64,000 nt of DNA from Streptomyces sp. FIT100. Its GTDB lineage: Bacteria; Actinomycetota; Actinomycetes; Streptomycetales; Streptomycetaceae. Below, in pieces: positions 45,358 to 55,149 of this stretch; the first letter of the stretch is position 1; each line of letters opens with the position of its first letter. The stretch lies in assembly GCF_024584805.1 (NCBI RefSeq), contig NZ_CP075715.1, positions 7,721,526 through 7,785,525 on the forward strand, given 5' to 3'. A model generated the notes under the pieces. The model was not told the DNA's origin and searched no databases. It was given only the letters and a program-made list of their open reading frames with translations. Made by a program: the position numbers and the translations under genes.

Positions 45358-48060
45358 GTGACAGGCAATACCGTTCAGGTCCCGCAGGACCGTGTGGAGC
45401 AGGACTTCGCCGAGGTGCTGGCCGACGTGGTGAGCGCCGAGCAGGTGCCGGTGGACAGCCACTTCTTCCACGACCTGGGTGCCGACTCGCTCGTGATGGC
45501 GCGGTTCTGCGCGCGGATCAGGAAGCGGGCGGACCTGCCGCCGGTGTCGATGAAGGACGTCTACCGCAACCCCACCGTCCGCAGCCTCGCCACCGCGCTC
45601 ACGCCGGCCCTGACGTCCGCTGCCGGCCCCGGGCCGGGGCCGGCAGCGGACGTGTCCCTGTCCGTGTCCGTTCCGGCCGTACCCGGCCCTGCACCCGCGT
45701 CCGCATCTGTGTCCGCATCTGCGTCCGCACCTGTGTCCCCGGCGGGCTCCGTCCCCGCACCGGCGTCCGCCACGGACCCGGTGGCGGAGACCGGCCGGGC
45801 CGGTGCGCGGCAGGGGTCGTACGTGATCTGCGGGATCCTGCAGCTCCTGCTGTTCCTCGGGTACTCGTGCCTCGCCGCGCTGGCCGCCGTCGAAGGCGGC
45901 GCCTGGGTGGCGGATGCCTCAGGTGCCGCCGGTGCCTATGCGCGGTCGGTGGCCGTGGCGGCCGTGGGCCTCGCGGGCCTGTGCGCGTTCCCCGTGGCCG
46001 CGAAGTGGATCCTGATCGGCCGGTTCACGGAACGGCAGTTCCCGGTGTGGAGCCTGGCCTATGTGCGCTTCTGGTGTGTGCGCACGCTGATCCGCACCAG
46101 CCCGGTGCGGCTCTTCATCGGCTCACCGCTGTACACGCTGTACCTGCGGGCACTCGGCGCACGGATCGGCCGCAATGTGGCGGTGTTCTCCACGCACGCG
46201 CCGGTCTGCGCCGATCTGCTGACGATCGGGGACGGCACGGTGATCCGCCGGAATGTGTTCCTCGCCTGCTACCGGGCCGAGTCAGGCCGTATCCGCACAG
46301 GCCGCGTCACGCTCGGCCGCGATGTCCACGTCGGTGACCAGTGCGTGCTGGAGACCGGCACGTCGATGGGCGACGGCGCCCGGCTGGGACATGCCTCCGC
46401 GCTGTTCGAGGGCCAGAGCGTGCCCGCGGGAGCGTACTGGCACGGCAGCCCGGCGCAGCCGGCGCCTGTCCCGCCCCCGGCACTCCCCGCCCTCGCCCCC
46501 ACGGCTACGGCTACGGCCACGGGAACGAGCCCGGGAACGGATGCGAGCCCGGGAACGGGAACGGGTGCGGGTCCGCACTCCGACCCGGCAGCCGTGGCCG
46601 GTGACCGGCGGCGGTGGGCCTATCCGCTGCTGCAACTGCTGGCCCAGGTCGGCATCGTCCTGCCGGTGGCCTTCTTCACCGCGGAGATCGTCCTCACCCG
46701 CGTCCCGCCGCTGAACGTGCTCACCGGCCACCGCCCGGGCGCCTTCACCAGCGTCGCGTTCTACGCGGAGGCCCTGGCCGGCTCGTTCGTCCTGTTCTTC
46801 GGCGCGGTGCTGGCCGGCCTGGCGGTGACGATGATCGTGCCCCGGCTGCTCAACCGCCTGATCGAGCCGGACAAGGTCTACCCGCTGTACGGCGTGCACT
46901 ACGCCGTGCACCGCGGCGTGGCCGCCCTGACCAACCGGATGTTCCTCACCACCCTCTTCGGCGACAGCTCCGCCATCGTGCACTATCTGCGCCGACTCGG
47001 TTACGACCTGTGCCGCATCGAGCAGACGGGGTCGAACTTCGGCATCGAGGTCAAGCACGACAGCCCGTACCTGAGCAGGATCGGCACCGGAACGATGGTC
47101 GCCGACGGGCTCAACCTGATCAACGCCGAGTACTCCGGCACCTCCTTCCGCCTCTCCCGGGTCGCCGTCGGGGCGCACAGCTTCCTCGGCAACAACATCG
47201 CCTACCCGTCCGGCGGCAGGACCGGCGACAACTGCCTGCTGGCGACCAAGGTCCAGGTGCCCCTCGACGGACCGGTACGCGAGGGCGTGGGGCTGCTGGG
47301 CTCCCCGTGTTTCGAGATCCCGCGCACCGTGACGCGCGACAACGTGCTGCGCGAGCCCGCCGGCGGCCTGGACCCGGCACGGCTGCTGGCCGCCAAGAAC
47401 CGGCACAACACGCTCACCGCGGCCCTGTACCTGCTGGTGCGCTGGCTGCACTTCTTCCTGATCACCCTCATCGCGGCGGGCGCCACCGCCCTTCACGCGG
47501 TGGTCGGCGCACCGGTGATCGCGGTGGCCGGTGCCCTCGTCCTGGCCTGCACCGTCGTCCACTACGCGCTGTTCGAACGGGCCGTCACGCGCTTCCGTTC
47601 CCTGGCGCCGCTGAACTGCTCGATCTACGAGGACGCCTTCTGGCGGCACGAACGCTTCTGGAAGCTGGCCTCCATCGGCTACGAGCAGATCTTCGACGGC
47701 ACCCCGTACAAGAACCTCGTCTGGCGACTCCTCGGAGTGCGCCTGGGCAAGCGGGTCTTCGACGACGGCTGCTCCATCGTCGAGCGCACGCTGACCGCCA
47801 TCGGCGACGAGTGCACCCTCAACGCGGGCAGCGTGATCCAGTGCCACTCCCAGGAGGACGGCGCCTTCAAGTCCGACCACACCACCCTCGCCGCGCGCTG
47901 CACCCTCGGCGTCGGCGCCTTCGTCCACTACGGCGTGAGCATCGGCGAAGGAGCCCAACTCGCCTGCGACTCCTTCTTGATGAAGGGCGAGGAGATCCCC
48001 GAAGGCGCCCGCTGGGGCGGCAACCCGGCCCGGCCCGTGCCCCTGCAGGCCGGCAAGTGA
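45358..48060 (+). CDS. Pls-like membrane synthetase half: carrier domain plus three acetyltransferase-like domains
   Basis: A 900-aa protein. Residues about 5-80 are a thiolation (carrier) domain with the phosphopantetheine serine in HDLGADSLVM (near 44). An Ala/Pro/Ser/Val-rich linker (about 85-145) follows. The rest repeats a pattern: hydrophobic membrane segments (ICGILQLLLFLGYSCLAAL and others) alternating with three left-handed beta-helix, acetyltransferase-like domains (IGDGTVIRRNVFLACY; IGTGTMVADGLNLINAEY; IGDECTLNAGSVIQCHS). Poly-epsilon-lysine synthetase (Pls) has this C-terminal layout, but fused to an adenylation domain. Here that domain is on a separate protein (48168-50684). It likely condenses carrier-bound diaminopropionate at the membrane. 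GTG 45358 follows AAGGGA. Confidence 0.82.
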   Translation: MTGNTVQVPQDRVEQDFAEVLADVVSAEQVPVDSHFFHDLGADSLVMARFCARIRKRADLPPVSMKDVYRNPTVRSLATALTPALTSAAGPGPGPAADVSLSVSVPAVPGPAPASASVSASASAPVSPAGSVPAPASATDPVAETGRAGARQGSYVICGILQLLLFLGYSCLAALAAVEGGAWVADASGAAGAYARSVAVAAVGLAGLCAFPVAAKWILIGRFTERQFPVWSLAYVRFWCVRTLIRTSPVRLFIGSPLYTLYLRALGARIGRNVAVFSTHAPVCADLLTIGDGTVIRRNVFLACYRAESGRIRTGRVTLGRDVHVGDQCVLETGTSMGDGARLGHASALFEGQSVPAGAYWHGSPAQPAPVPPPALPALAPTATATATGTSPGTDASPGTGTGAGPHSDPAAVAGDRRRWAYPLLQLLAQVGIVLPVAFFTAEIVLTRVPPLNVLTGHRPGAFTSVAFYAEALAGSFVLFFGAVLAGLAVTMIVPRLLNRLIEPDKVYPLYGVHYAVHRGVAALTNRMFLTTLFGDSSAIVHYLRRLGYDLCRIEQTGSNFGIEVKHDSPYLSRIGTGTMVADGLNLINAEYSGTSFRLSRVAVGAHSFLGNNIAYPSGGRTGDNCLLATKVQVPLDGPVREGVGLLGSPCFEIPRTVTRDNVLREPAGGLDPARLLAAKNRHNTLTAALYLLVRWLHFFLITLIAAGATALHAVVGAPVIAVAGALVLACTVVHYALFERAVTRFRSLAPLNCSIYEDAFWRHERFWKLASIGYEQIFDGTPYKNLVWRLLGVRLGKRVFDDGCSIVERTLTAIGDECTLNAGSVIQCHSQEDGAFKSDHTTLAARCTLGVGAFVHYGVSIGEGAQLACDSFLMKGEEIPEGARWGGNPARPVPLQAGK

Positions 48061-48080
48061 CCCCAAGCATCCAACCGGTT

Positions 48081-48137
48081 CAGGCAGTTGGCCTCCAGGC
48101 AGTTGACCCCCAAGGCAGTTGAACCCTCACGCAGTCG
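48081..48137 (+). repeat. Short spaced repeats in intergenic DNA
   Basis: The decamer CAGGCAGTTG occurs at 48081 and 48096, with related forms AAGGCAGTTG at 48112 and ACGCAGTCG at 48129, spaced 15-17 bp. They lie between the two synthetase genes, upstream of the NRPS start at 48168. Could be a regulator array or simply a duplicated remnant. Confidence 0.6.
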
Positions 48138-48167
48138 AACCATCCCGAGCATCACGGAGAAACCCTC

Positions 48168-50684
48168 ATGGACACGCACACCACCGCTACCATCAACCAC
48201 GGCATCGACGTCCCCATCGACACCCCCATCGACGACAACGGTGCGACGCGCCTCGCCCCGCCGCCCGCGGGCGCCGTGACCACCGTGCCGCGGTGGACAC
48301 GAGAGCCGGTGCCGGGCACCGCCGATCACGAGCTGCTCGTGCCGGACCGGACGGTGGCGGCGCTCCGATCGACGGCACGCGAACTCGCGGTGCCGTTCGA
48401 GACGGTGCTGCTGGCGGCACATGCGAAGGTCCTCGCGGCGTTGACGGGGGAGCGGGAGATCGTGACGGGGTACGTCACGCCGGGCGGTGGCCGGGCGCTG
48501 CCGTGCCGGATCGACCTCGGCCCGGGCACTTGGCGCACGCTCCTGACGGAGGCCCACCGGTCGCAGGCGGGGCTGCGGGACGCTCCCGCCGACGCGTCGT
48601 TCGAGACGGTCTTCGACCCCACGGGCGGTGGCGGCGGTGCGGTGGACGGGGAGCGCGCGGCGCTGTGGGTCGGGCCGGTGGCGATGCCGGGTTTCGGTGG
48701 TGGGCTGGTGCTGCGGTTGCGGTATCGCACCGACGTGCTGGACGGGGAGAGTGCCGCCCGGGTCGCCGGGTATCACCTGCGGGCGCTGGAGCTGATCACC
48801 GCGGACCCGGACGGCGATCACCGGCAGCGGAGTCTGCTGTCGGCGCAGGAACTGCACCTTCAGGTGGAGGGGTTGGCGGGGCGGCGGCGCGAACTGCCGG
48901 ACCGGCGCGTGCACGAGCTGTTCGAGGAGCGGGTGCGGGCGCACCCGGATGCCGTGGCCGCGGTGTGCGGGGAGCGGGTCTGGTCGTACGGGGAGCTGAA
49001 CGCCCGGGCGAACCGGCTGGCGCGGGCGCTGGTGGCACGAGGGGTGGGTCCCGAGCGGGTGGTCGCGGTGGTGATGGAGCGGAACCTGGACTGGCTGGCC
49101 TCGGTCCTTGCGGTGTTCAAGGCGGGCGGGGTGTATCTGCCCGTCGAACCGCACTTCCCGGCGGACCGCATCGCACGGACACTGTCCAGGGCGGGGTGTG
49201 TGCTGGCGCTGAGCGAGGCGGGCAGCACCGACACGCTTGACCAGGCGCTGTCGGGCGGCCTGCCGCAGGTGGACAGGCTGCTGGTCGGTGAGGCGTACGG
49301 AGAGGAGCACGCGGAGAGCGACCTCGGTACCGGGATCGGGGCGGACGGGCTGGCGTACGTCTACTTCACGTCCGGTTCGACGGGTGAGCCGAAGGGCGCG
49401 ATGTGCGAGCACGCGGGCCTGCTGAACCATCTCTTCGCGAAGATCGACGACCTGGGGATCAAGGAGGGCACGGCGGTGGCCCAGGTGGCGCCGCAGTGCT
49501 TCGACATCTCGCTGTGGCAGCTGCTCTCCGCCCTCCTGACCGGCGGACGGACCGTGCTCGTGGAGCAGGACGTGATCCTCGACGTCCCCCGCTTCCTCGA
49601 CACGGTCGCCCGCGCCCGGGTCGGCGTCGTACAGGTGGTGCCTTCCTACCTGGACGCCGTGGTGACGGCGCTGGAGCGGCAGCCGCGTGACCTGCCCGAC
49701 CTGCGGTGTGTGTCGGTGACGGGCGAGCCATTGAAGCGGGAGCTGGCCGAGCGGTGGTTCGCGGCCGCCCCGGGTGTGCGGCTGGTGAACGCCTATGGTC
49801 TGACCGAGACCTGCGACGACACCAACCACGAGGTGATGGACCGGGCCCCGGAACGGGTGCTGCTCGGCCGGCCCGTCGCCAACGTGCACGTCTACGTCGT
49901 CGACGAGCGGCTCAACCCGGTACCGCTGGGCGCGCCCGGCGAGATCGTCTTCTCCGGGGTATGTGTGGGACGCGGTTACGTGAACGATCCGCAGCGCACC
50001 GCGGCGGCGTTCCTGACCGACCCGCACCGGCCCGGCGAGCGGCTGTACCGCAGCGGTGACCACGGCCGCTGGTGGCCGGACGGGAAGCTGGAGTTCCTGG
50101 GCCGCAAGGACGCCCAGGTCAAGATCCGCGGTTTCCGGATCGAGATCGGCGAGATCGAGAACACCCTGCTGCGTATGGACGGCGTCCGTGACGGCGCGGT
50201 CGTGGTCACCACAGGAGGCGGTGACAGCAAGCAGCTCATCGCCTTCTACACCGGCCCCCGCCCTCTGGACGAGGCCGTGCTGCGGGACCGGCTGGGCGGA
50301 GGGCTGCCCGCCTACATGGTGCCCGCCTCCTTCCGCTGGCAGGAGCGGCTCCCGCTGACCGCCAACGGAAAGATCGACAAGAAGGCGCTGGCCACCCGGG
50401 CCACGGACCCGCGCACCACCGACGCCGGCCGGCAGGTCCGGGACGGCCAGGACGGTCAGGACGAGTCTCCGGCCACACCGGCCGAGCGGCGGCTGGCCGC
50501 CGCCTGGGCAGGTGTCCTCGGCATCCCCGAGGACCAGGTCCACCGCGGTGACCACTTCTTCGACCGCGGCGGCACGTCACTGTCCGCCGTGAAGCTCGCC
50601 ATCGCCCTGGACCGCACCATCTCGCCCAAGGACATCACCGAGCGTCCTCGCCTCTCCGACCTCGCCCACCTCATCAATTCCTGA
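48168..50684 (+). CDS. NRPS adenylation-thiolation protein, probably L-2,3-diaminopropionate-specific
   Basis: An 838-aa protein. Residues about 45-215 resemble the C-terminal half of a condensation domain and lack its HHxxxDG motif. The adenylation domain (about 245-735) has YFTSGSTGEPKG, FDISLWQ, NAYGLTETCDD, YRSGDHGRW and NGKIDKK. A thiolation domain follows (HFFDRGGTSLSAVKL, near 795-808). Reading the ten specificity positions by eye gives about D-I-W-S-S-T-A-D-D-K; the acidic pair suits a basic side chain. Context (SbnA/SbnB) points to L-2,3-diaminopropionate. The protein would activate and load the monomer for the membrane partner encoded just upstream. Confidence 0.85.
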   Translation: MDTHTTATINHGIDVPIDTPIDDNGATRLAPPPAGAVTTVPRWTREPVPGTADHELLVPDRTVAALRSTARELAVPFETVLLAAHAKVLAALTGEREIVTGYVTPGGGRALPCRIDLGPGTWRTLLTEAHRSQAGLRDAPADASFETVFDPTGGGGGAVDGERAALWVGPVAMPGFGGGLVLRLRYRTDVLDGESAARVAGYHLRALELITADPDGDHRQRSLLSAQELHLQVEGLAGRRRELPDRRVHELFEERVRAHPDAVAAVCGERVWSYGELNARANRLARALVARGVGPERVVAVVMERNLDWLASVLAVFKAGGVYLPVEPHFPADRIARTLSRAGCVLALSEAGSTDTLDQALSGGLPQVDRLLVGEAYGEEHAESDLGTGIGADGLAYVYFTSGSTGEPKGAMCEHAGLLNHLFAKIDDLGIKEGTAVAQVAPQCFDISLWQLLSALLTGGRTVLVEQDVILDVPRFLDTVARARVGVVQVVPSYLDAVVTALERQPRDLPDLRCVSVTGEPLKRELAERWFAAAPGVRLVNAYGLTETCDDTNHEVMDRAPERVLLGRPVANVHVYVVDERLNPVPLGAPGEIVFSGVCVGRGYVNDPQRTAAAFLTDPHRPGERLYRSGDHGRWWPDGKLEFLGRKDAQVKIRGFRIEIGEIENTLLRMDGVRDGAVVVTTGGGDSKQLIAFYTGPRPLDEAVLRDRLGGGLPAYMVPASFRWQERLPLTANGKIDKKALATRATDPRTTDAGRQVRDGQDGQDESPATPAERRLAAAWAGVLGIPEDQVHRGDHFFDRGGTSLSAVKLAIALDRTISPKDITERPRLSDLAHLINS

Positions 50685-50731
50685 GACCACGCGCAGAAAT
50701 GACGTCACGTCAGAAACGAAGGGAACGCACC

Positions 50732-51778
50732 ATGATGCCGAACTCCTCCGCCGTTCCGCCGTTCGCGGTGGTTCCCGGTGCCCAGGTGCAGCAGGCGCTG
50801 GCCGGTCGGGAGAAGCAGGTCGTGGAGCTGGTGGAGAGTGTCTACCGGCTGCACGGCGCCGGTGACTCGGTCAACCCGCCCTCGTACTTCCTGCGGTTCA
50901 CCGACCGGCCCACCTCGCGGATCATCGCCCTGCCCGCCTCGATCGGCGGCAGCGTACACGTGGACGGACTGAAGTGGATCTCCAGCTTCCCCGGCAACGT
51001 CAACGCCGGGATCCCGCGGGCGTCGGCGGTGCTGATCCTCAACGACCACGACACCGGCTACCCGTTCGCCTGCCTGGAATCCTCCATCATCAGCGCGACC
51101 CGCACCGCCGCCTCGGCCGCGCTGGCCGCCGACCGGCTCACCCGCCACCGGCCGGACGCGGCACGCCCGGTACGGGTGGGCTTCTTCGGCACCGGACTGA
51201 TCGCCCGCTACATCCACACCTTCCTCGCCGCCACCGGCTGGTCCTTCGACGAGATCGGCATCCACGACCTGTCCATCGACAGCGCCGCCGGCTTTCGCAC
51301 CTACCTGGAACAGTCCGGCACACCCGGCCGGATCGCCGTCCACGACAACGCCCAGGAACTCATCCGCACCAGCGACATGGTGGTCTTCGCCACCATCGCC
51401 GCCGAACCCCACGTCACCGAGACCGCCTGGTTCGACCACAACCCCCTGGTCCTGCACATCTCACTGCGCGACCTGGCACCCGAGATCATCATGGCCTCGG
51501 CCAACATCGTCGACGACGTCGAACACTGCATGAAGGCGAACACCTCCCCCCACCTCGCCGAACAGCTCACCGGCAATCGCACCTTCCTCACCGGCACGCT
51601 CGACGACGTCATCACCGGCCGCACCACCCTGCCCGCCGACCGGCCGGTCGTCTTCTCCCCCTTCGGCCTCGGCGTCCTCGACCTCGCCGTCGGCAAATAC
51701 GTGTACGACGAGATCGCCCGCACCGGCGAACTCCACATCATCGACAACTTCTTCCACGAACTGCGCCGGTACGGATGA
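50732..51778 (+). CDS. SbnB-like 2,3-diaminopropionate biosynthesis dehydrogenase
   Basis: A 348-aa member of the ornithine cyclodeaminase/mu-crystallin family. The nucleotide-binding loop is VGFFGTGLIARYIHTFL (near 149-165). The substrate-side stretch PPSYFLRFTDRPTSRIIALP and WISSFPGNVNAGIPRAS match SbnB rather than ornithine cyclodeaminase. SbnB oxidises the SbnA product with NAD and releases L-2,3-diaminopropionate and 2-oxoglutarate. It follows the NRPS gene by 47 bp with AAGGG before the ATG, so the three + strand genes form an operon. It is convergent with the LCP gene, 61 bp away. Confidence 0.88.
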   Translation: MMPNSSAVPPFAVVPGAQVQQALAGREKQVVELVESVYRLHGAGDSVNPPSYFLRFTDRPTSRIIALPASIGGSVHVDGLKWISSFPGNVNAGIPRASAVLILNDHDTGYPFACLESSIISATRTAASAALAADRLTRHRPDAARPVRVGFFGTGLIARYIHTFLAATGWSFDEIGIHDLSIDSAAGFRTYLEQSGTPGRIAVHDNAQELIRTSDMVVFATIAAEPHVTETAWFDHNPLVLHISLRDLAPEIIMASANIVDDVEHCMKANTSPHLAEQLTGNRTFLTGTLDDVITGRTTLPADRPVVFSPFGLGVLDLAVGKYVYDEIARTGELHIIDNFFHELRRYG

Positions 51779-51839
51779 ACCGCCCCCGCACCGGGCCACC
51801 CACCCCACCCCACCCCACCACCCCACCTCAGACGTCCCG

Positions 51840-53183
51840 TCAGAAGTCCCGCGCAAGGTGCGCCGCCGGGGTGTCCGCGCAGCGCAGGTGGTCGGCCGTC
51901 GCGGGAGCGCCGTCCGCGACATTGCGGTCGTAGGTCACGGTCTTCACCGTGACCGGCTCCGAGCCGACGGCGACCTCGAAGACGGAACCGCCGCCGGAGG
52001 CCGGCCGCAGGCGTGCTCCGGGCAGGGCCGCGGCCAGCGTCGACGCGTCCTCCTCCCGCCCGGCCGGGTACGTGATGACGGGCGGTCCCGCGGGCCGCAC
52101 CGAGGGAGCCGATGCCGAGGTGTCGGTGACGGCGAACCTGGTGCGCCGCAGCGCCTCGGCGACGGCGGCGTCGTCGACCCGGACGGCGATTCCCGCGGGG
52201 TTGGTCTCGGCACGCGTCTCCGGCACGGGCAGGATGCGGGTGTCGCCGGTGACGGGTCGGTCGGCGCGCAGGGCGTCCCACAGCGCCCGCGACCGGGCCG
52301 TGTGCCACAGGAGCGTGGAGCCCACGCCCGGCACCCGGTGGTCGAAGTGCGCGATCGGCACGGTCGTGAACTCCGTACGGTCCGCCGGGAGCCGGCCCAG
52401 CGACCAGCCGATGCGGACGAGATCGTCCAGGCCCGTGGCTTCGTCGGTGCGTACGGACGTGAGGAGCGTGCGCGCCGTGTGCGCGGCACGCGCGGGGTCG
52501 GCGAGCGCCCCACGGACCGTCAGGTCCTCCAGCATCTCGGCGAGCAGACGCTGCTGGCGGCGGACCCGGCCGAGATCGCCGGGACGGTCGATGTGCCGGG
52601 CCCGGGCGTAGCGCAGCGCCCCGTTGCCGTCGAGGCGGTGCGTGCCGGCGGTGACGTCGAGTCCGGAGTTCTCGTCCTTGAGCGGCTTGTCCGTGCAGAC
52701 GGTCGCACCGCCCAGGTTGTCGACGGTCTGCTCGAAGCCGGTGAAACCGGTCTCGAGGTAGTGGTCGATGCGCAGGCCCGTGGCCTTCTCGACGGTGCGC
52801 ACGGCCATCGGACCCCGGCCGACCTTGTACGCGCCGTTGATCTTGCCCCAGCGGGCGGGGGCGGCGGACCCCGCCGGCGCCGCGTACTCGACGTAGCTGT
52901 CGCGGGGAATGGAGACGACGCTCGCGCGCTGCTGGTCCTCGGAGAGGTGCACCAGCATCATCACGTCGGTGCAGTCGCAGCCTTCACCGCCCACGTTTAG
53001 GCGGCGCTTCTCGGCGGCCGACAGACCGGTACGGCTGTCGACGCCGACGATCAGGATGTTCGTCCCGCGGCCGCCGTCCCGGGCCGCCGGCTCGCCGGAG
53101 CCCGAGTCGGCCCGGGCACCGAGCCAGGGCAGCGAGACCAGGCTGGACAGCAGGGCCAGTCCGACAGTGAGACGGCGCATCAC
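51840..53183 (-). CDS. LytR-CpsA-Psr (LCP) family cell-envelope protein
   Basis: A 447-aa secreted or membrane-anchored protein. An N-terminal hydrophobic segment (LTVGLALLSSLVSLPWLG) is followed by the LCP domain (about 40-300). Markers are NILIVGVDSR, DVMMLVHLS, ASVVSIPRDSYVEY, GKINGAYKVGRG and LDGNGALRYARARH. The acidic and arginine residues that bind polyprenyl pyrophosphate are present. A C-terminal LytR_C-like domain (about 325-440) completes it. The family transfers teichoic acid or other glycopolymers to peptidoglycan. There are two adjacent start codons, GTG 53183 and ATG 53180. Confidence 0.9.
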   Translation of the reverse strand: MMRRLTVGLALLSSLVSLPWLGARADSGSGEPAARDGGRGTNILIVGVDSRTGLSAAEKRRLNVGGEGCDCTDVMMLVHLSEDQQRASVVSIPRDSYVEYAAPAGSAAPARWGKINGAYKVGRGPMAVRTVEKATGLRIDHYLETGFTGFEQTVDNLGGATVCTDKPLKDENSGLDVTAGTHRLDGNGALRYARARHIDRPGDLGRVRRQQRLLAEMLEDLTVRGALADPARAAHTARTLLTSVRTDEATGLDDLVRIGWSLGRLPADRTEFTTVPIAHFDHRVPGVGSTLLWHTARSRALWDALRADRPVTGDTRILPVPETRAETNPAGIAVRVDDAAVAEALRRTRFAVTDTSASAPSVRPAGPPVITYPAGREEDASTLAAALPGARLRPASGGGSVFEVAVGSEPVTVKTVTYDRNVADGAPATADHLRCADTPAAHLARDF

Positions 53184-53835
53184 ACATCCCCGGGGTGGAC
53201 ATCGGTGAGTGCGAGTGATCGTAGGAGGACCGAGCCCCGTCGATCATGCTATGGGCCGACCGGCACGCCGTCCCGGCCGTCGTAGTCACCCACGTTGTCC
53301 AACGCGGCCCGCGCCGTCCCGGCCGCGCCGCCGGGCGGCGAGCCAGGTGCGGGAAGACATCACGGTGCCGCGCGCGGCACGCCGCAGCCGCTCGGCAAGC
53401 GCTGCGCGCGTCGGCCCGGACGTGGGTCTGGGTGCGCTGAGCGGTTCAGCCAGCCGGCCTCGCCCAGGCGACGACGGGGTCGAGGGCCGGATTGAGGGTG
53501 CGCAGCGGCTCCCACATGTGGGCCGCACCAGCAGCCGTCCGGCGGGGGGGGGAAGTGGTCCGCCCACCAGGTGGACGACGTGCTGGGGGCGCGCCTTGCC
53601 GGCGGCCGGGCGGCCGCAGCGGCGCAGAAGTTGTTCGCATGACGCGCCTCGTGCTGTGACTGGAAGGGTTCACGGGCTCTCGCGACGCCCGGCACGGCAC
53701 CGCACGGGACGCCGCGAGCGACTCGGCAAAGCCTTTCCGGTCACAGCACCAGCCAGTACGACGCCGGGGGCGCCGGACGCGCGTCCGGGCGCGTGCGCCC
53801 GGCGCCGCGGGGCCGGGGGCCGGGGGCCGAGGGCG
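53184..53835. other. Intergenic stretch without a supported gene
   Basis: About 650 bp. Short frames on the - strand (for example around 53440-53700) read as Trp/Pro/Arg-rich sequence with several frame breaks and match no family I know. It may be an old pseudogene or simply non-coding. I see no repeats or strong hairpins. Confidence 0.4.
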
Positions 53836-55149
53836 TCAGCCCTCGGCGAGCGTCAGCGCCGACGCGGGGTCCGGCGCCGCGGGTCCTGCGGGGGCCCAGG
53901 CGCCGCCGGACCTGGTGTACGGCCACCAGCGCCCGTCGGGGCCCACCCGCAGCTGTGCGTCCGCGCCCACGACCGTCCACCGGCCCGCGCCCGCGCTCCG
54001 CAGCCGTGGCCGTTCCCCCGCGTCCCAGCCTTCCGCCAGCTGCGCCTCCGCCCGGACGAGCGTCTCCTCGTCCGGCACCCAGCCGTCCTCCAGGACCGTG
54101 AGCGCCGGGGCCCCGCCGGACCGCCAGGCGCGGACCGCGAGGCCGAGACCGGACCGCGTACGTCCGGAGCCGGCCGCGAGCCGTGCCGCGACCGCCGCCG
54201 GGAGCCGTGCGCCGGCGTCGCCCGACGCGGCCAGCCGCACGGCGTCCTGGCACAGGGTCAGCTCCGGCTCCGCCGGCCGCCGCTCATGCCCGTCCGCCAG
54301 CGCCTCCGCCAGCATCCGGTGCGCGCGCACCGCCGCGTCCGCCGCGAGGAGCTCCAGGGCTGCCGGGTCCACGCCCGGCGCCGGGGCCGCCTCGGTGTCG
54401 AGCGACGGCGGCACCCCGGGCTCCGCCGGCAGCGTCGGCGGCTCCGGCAGCACCGGCAGGAGCCCCGCCGCGGCGAATGCCTCGTCGGCCCGTACGCCCT
54501 CGGACACCGGCGCGGACGGCTCCGCCCGCGCGGCGCTGCGCATCTGGAGCTCGTCGAGGAGCCTCCGTTCCCCGCGGCCCCGCAACAGCAGCAGCACGAA
54601 CGGGTCCTGGTCCAGCAGCCGTGCGACCTGGTAGCACAGCGCGGCCGTGTGCGGACACAGGTACCACGCCTCGCAGGTGCACGTCGGCTCCAGGTCACCG
54701 ATGCCCGGCAGCAGTCCGGCCCCGGCGTCCGCCGCGTCCTCCACGAGGTGCGGCGGCATCTCCCGGTCCAGCAGCGCCGCGATGTGCCCCGCCCGTTCCA
54801 CCGCCATGTCCAGGAAGCGGTCCCAGGCGTCGCCGGTCAGCTCCGGCAGCAGGACGTCGCTGCGGTACGCCGTGCCGTCCCGGTCCCGCACCACCGCCGT
54901 GATCCGCCCGGGCCGCACGGACACCGCCCCGACCGCCCCGGCACGCGCCTGCCTGCGACCCTGCTTGAGCTGCTCCGAGTCGAGCGCCGAGTCCTCCAGC
55001 GCCCGCAGCCACGCCTGTCCCCACCAGGTCTGTGCGAAGCCCCGCCCCTTGGCGGACGGCAGCGCGGCGAACGTCCGCTCGCCCTCGCCCTCGCCCTCGC
55101 CCTCGCCCGCGTACTCGTGGTCGTGGTCGTGGTCGTGGTCGTCCGTCAT
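53836..55149 (-). CDS. SWIM zinc-finger protein
   Basis: A 437-aa protein. A His/Asp- and Glu/Gly-rich N terminus is followed by FAQTWWGQAWLRALED and RSDVLLPELTGDAWDRFLDM, both common in SWIM-domain partners of SNF2 helicases. The SWIM motif is TCTCEAWYLCPHTAAL (CxC...CxH, near 180-195). The C-terminal half is Ala-rich and ends in a small beta region. Its start overlaps the helicase stop by four bases (ATGA), so both are made together. The role of this pair in DNA metabolism is not settled. Confidence 0.85.
   Translation of the reverse strand: MTDDHDHDHDHEYAGEGEGEGEGERTFAALPSAKGRGFAQTWWGQAWLRALEDSALDSEQLKQGRRQARAGAVGAVSVRPGRITAVVRDRDGTAYRSDVLLPELTGDAWDRFLDMAVERAGHIAALLDREMPPHLVEDAADAGAGLLPGIGDLEPTCTCEAWYLCPHTAALCYQVARLLDQDPFVLLLLRGRGERRLLDELQMRSAARAEPSAPVSEGVRADEAFAAAGLLPVLPEPPTLPAEPGVPPSLDTEAAPAPGVDPAALELLAADAAVRAHRMLAEALADGHERRPAEPELTLCQDAVRLAASGDAGARLPAAVAARLAAGSGRTRSGLGLAVRAWRSGGAPALTVLEDGWVPDEETLVRAEAQLAEGWDAGERPRLRSAGAGRWTVVGADAQLRVGPDGRWWPYTRSGGAWAPAGPAAPDPASALTLAEG

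Noticed and set aside
53246..53700. Short frames between the LCP and SWIM genes
   Set aside because: No frame extends with a consistent codon bias or start signal. At most this is an unrecognisable relic.
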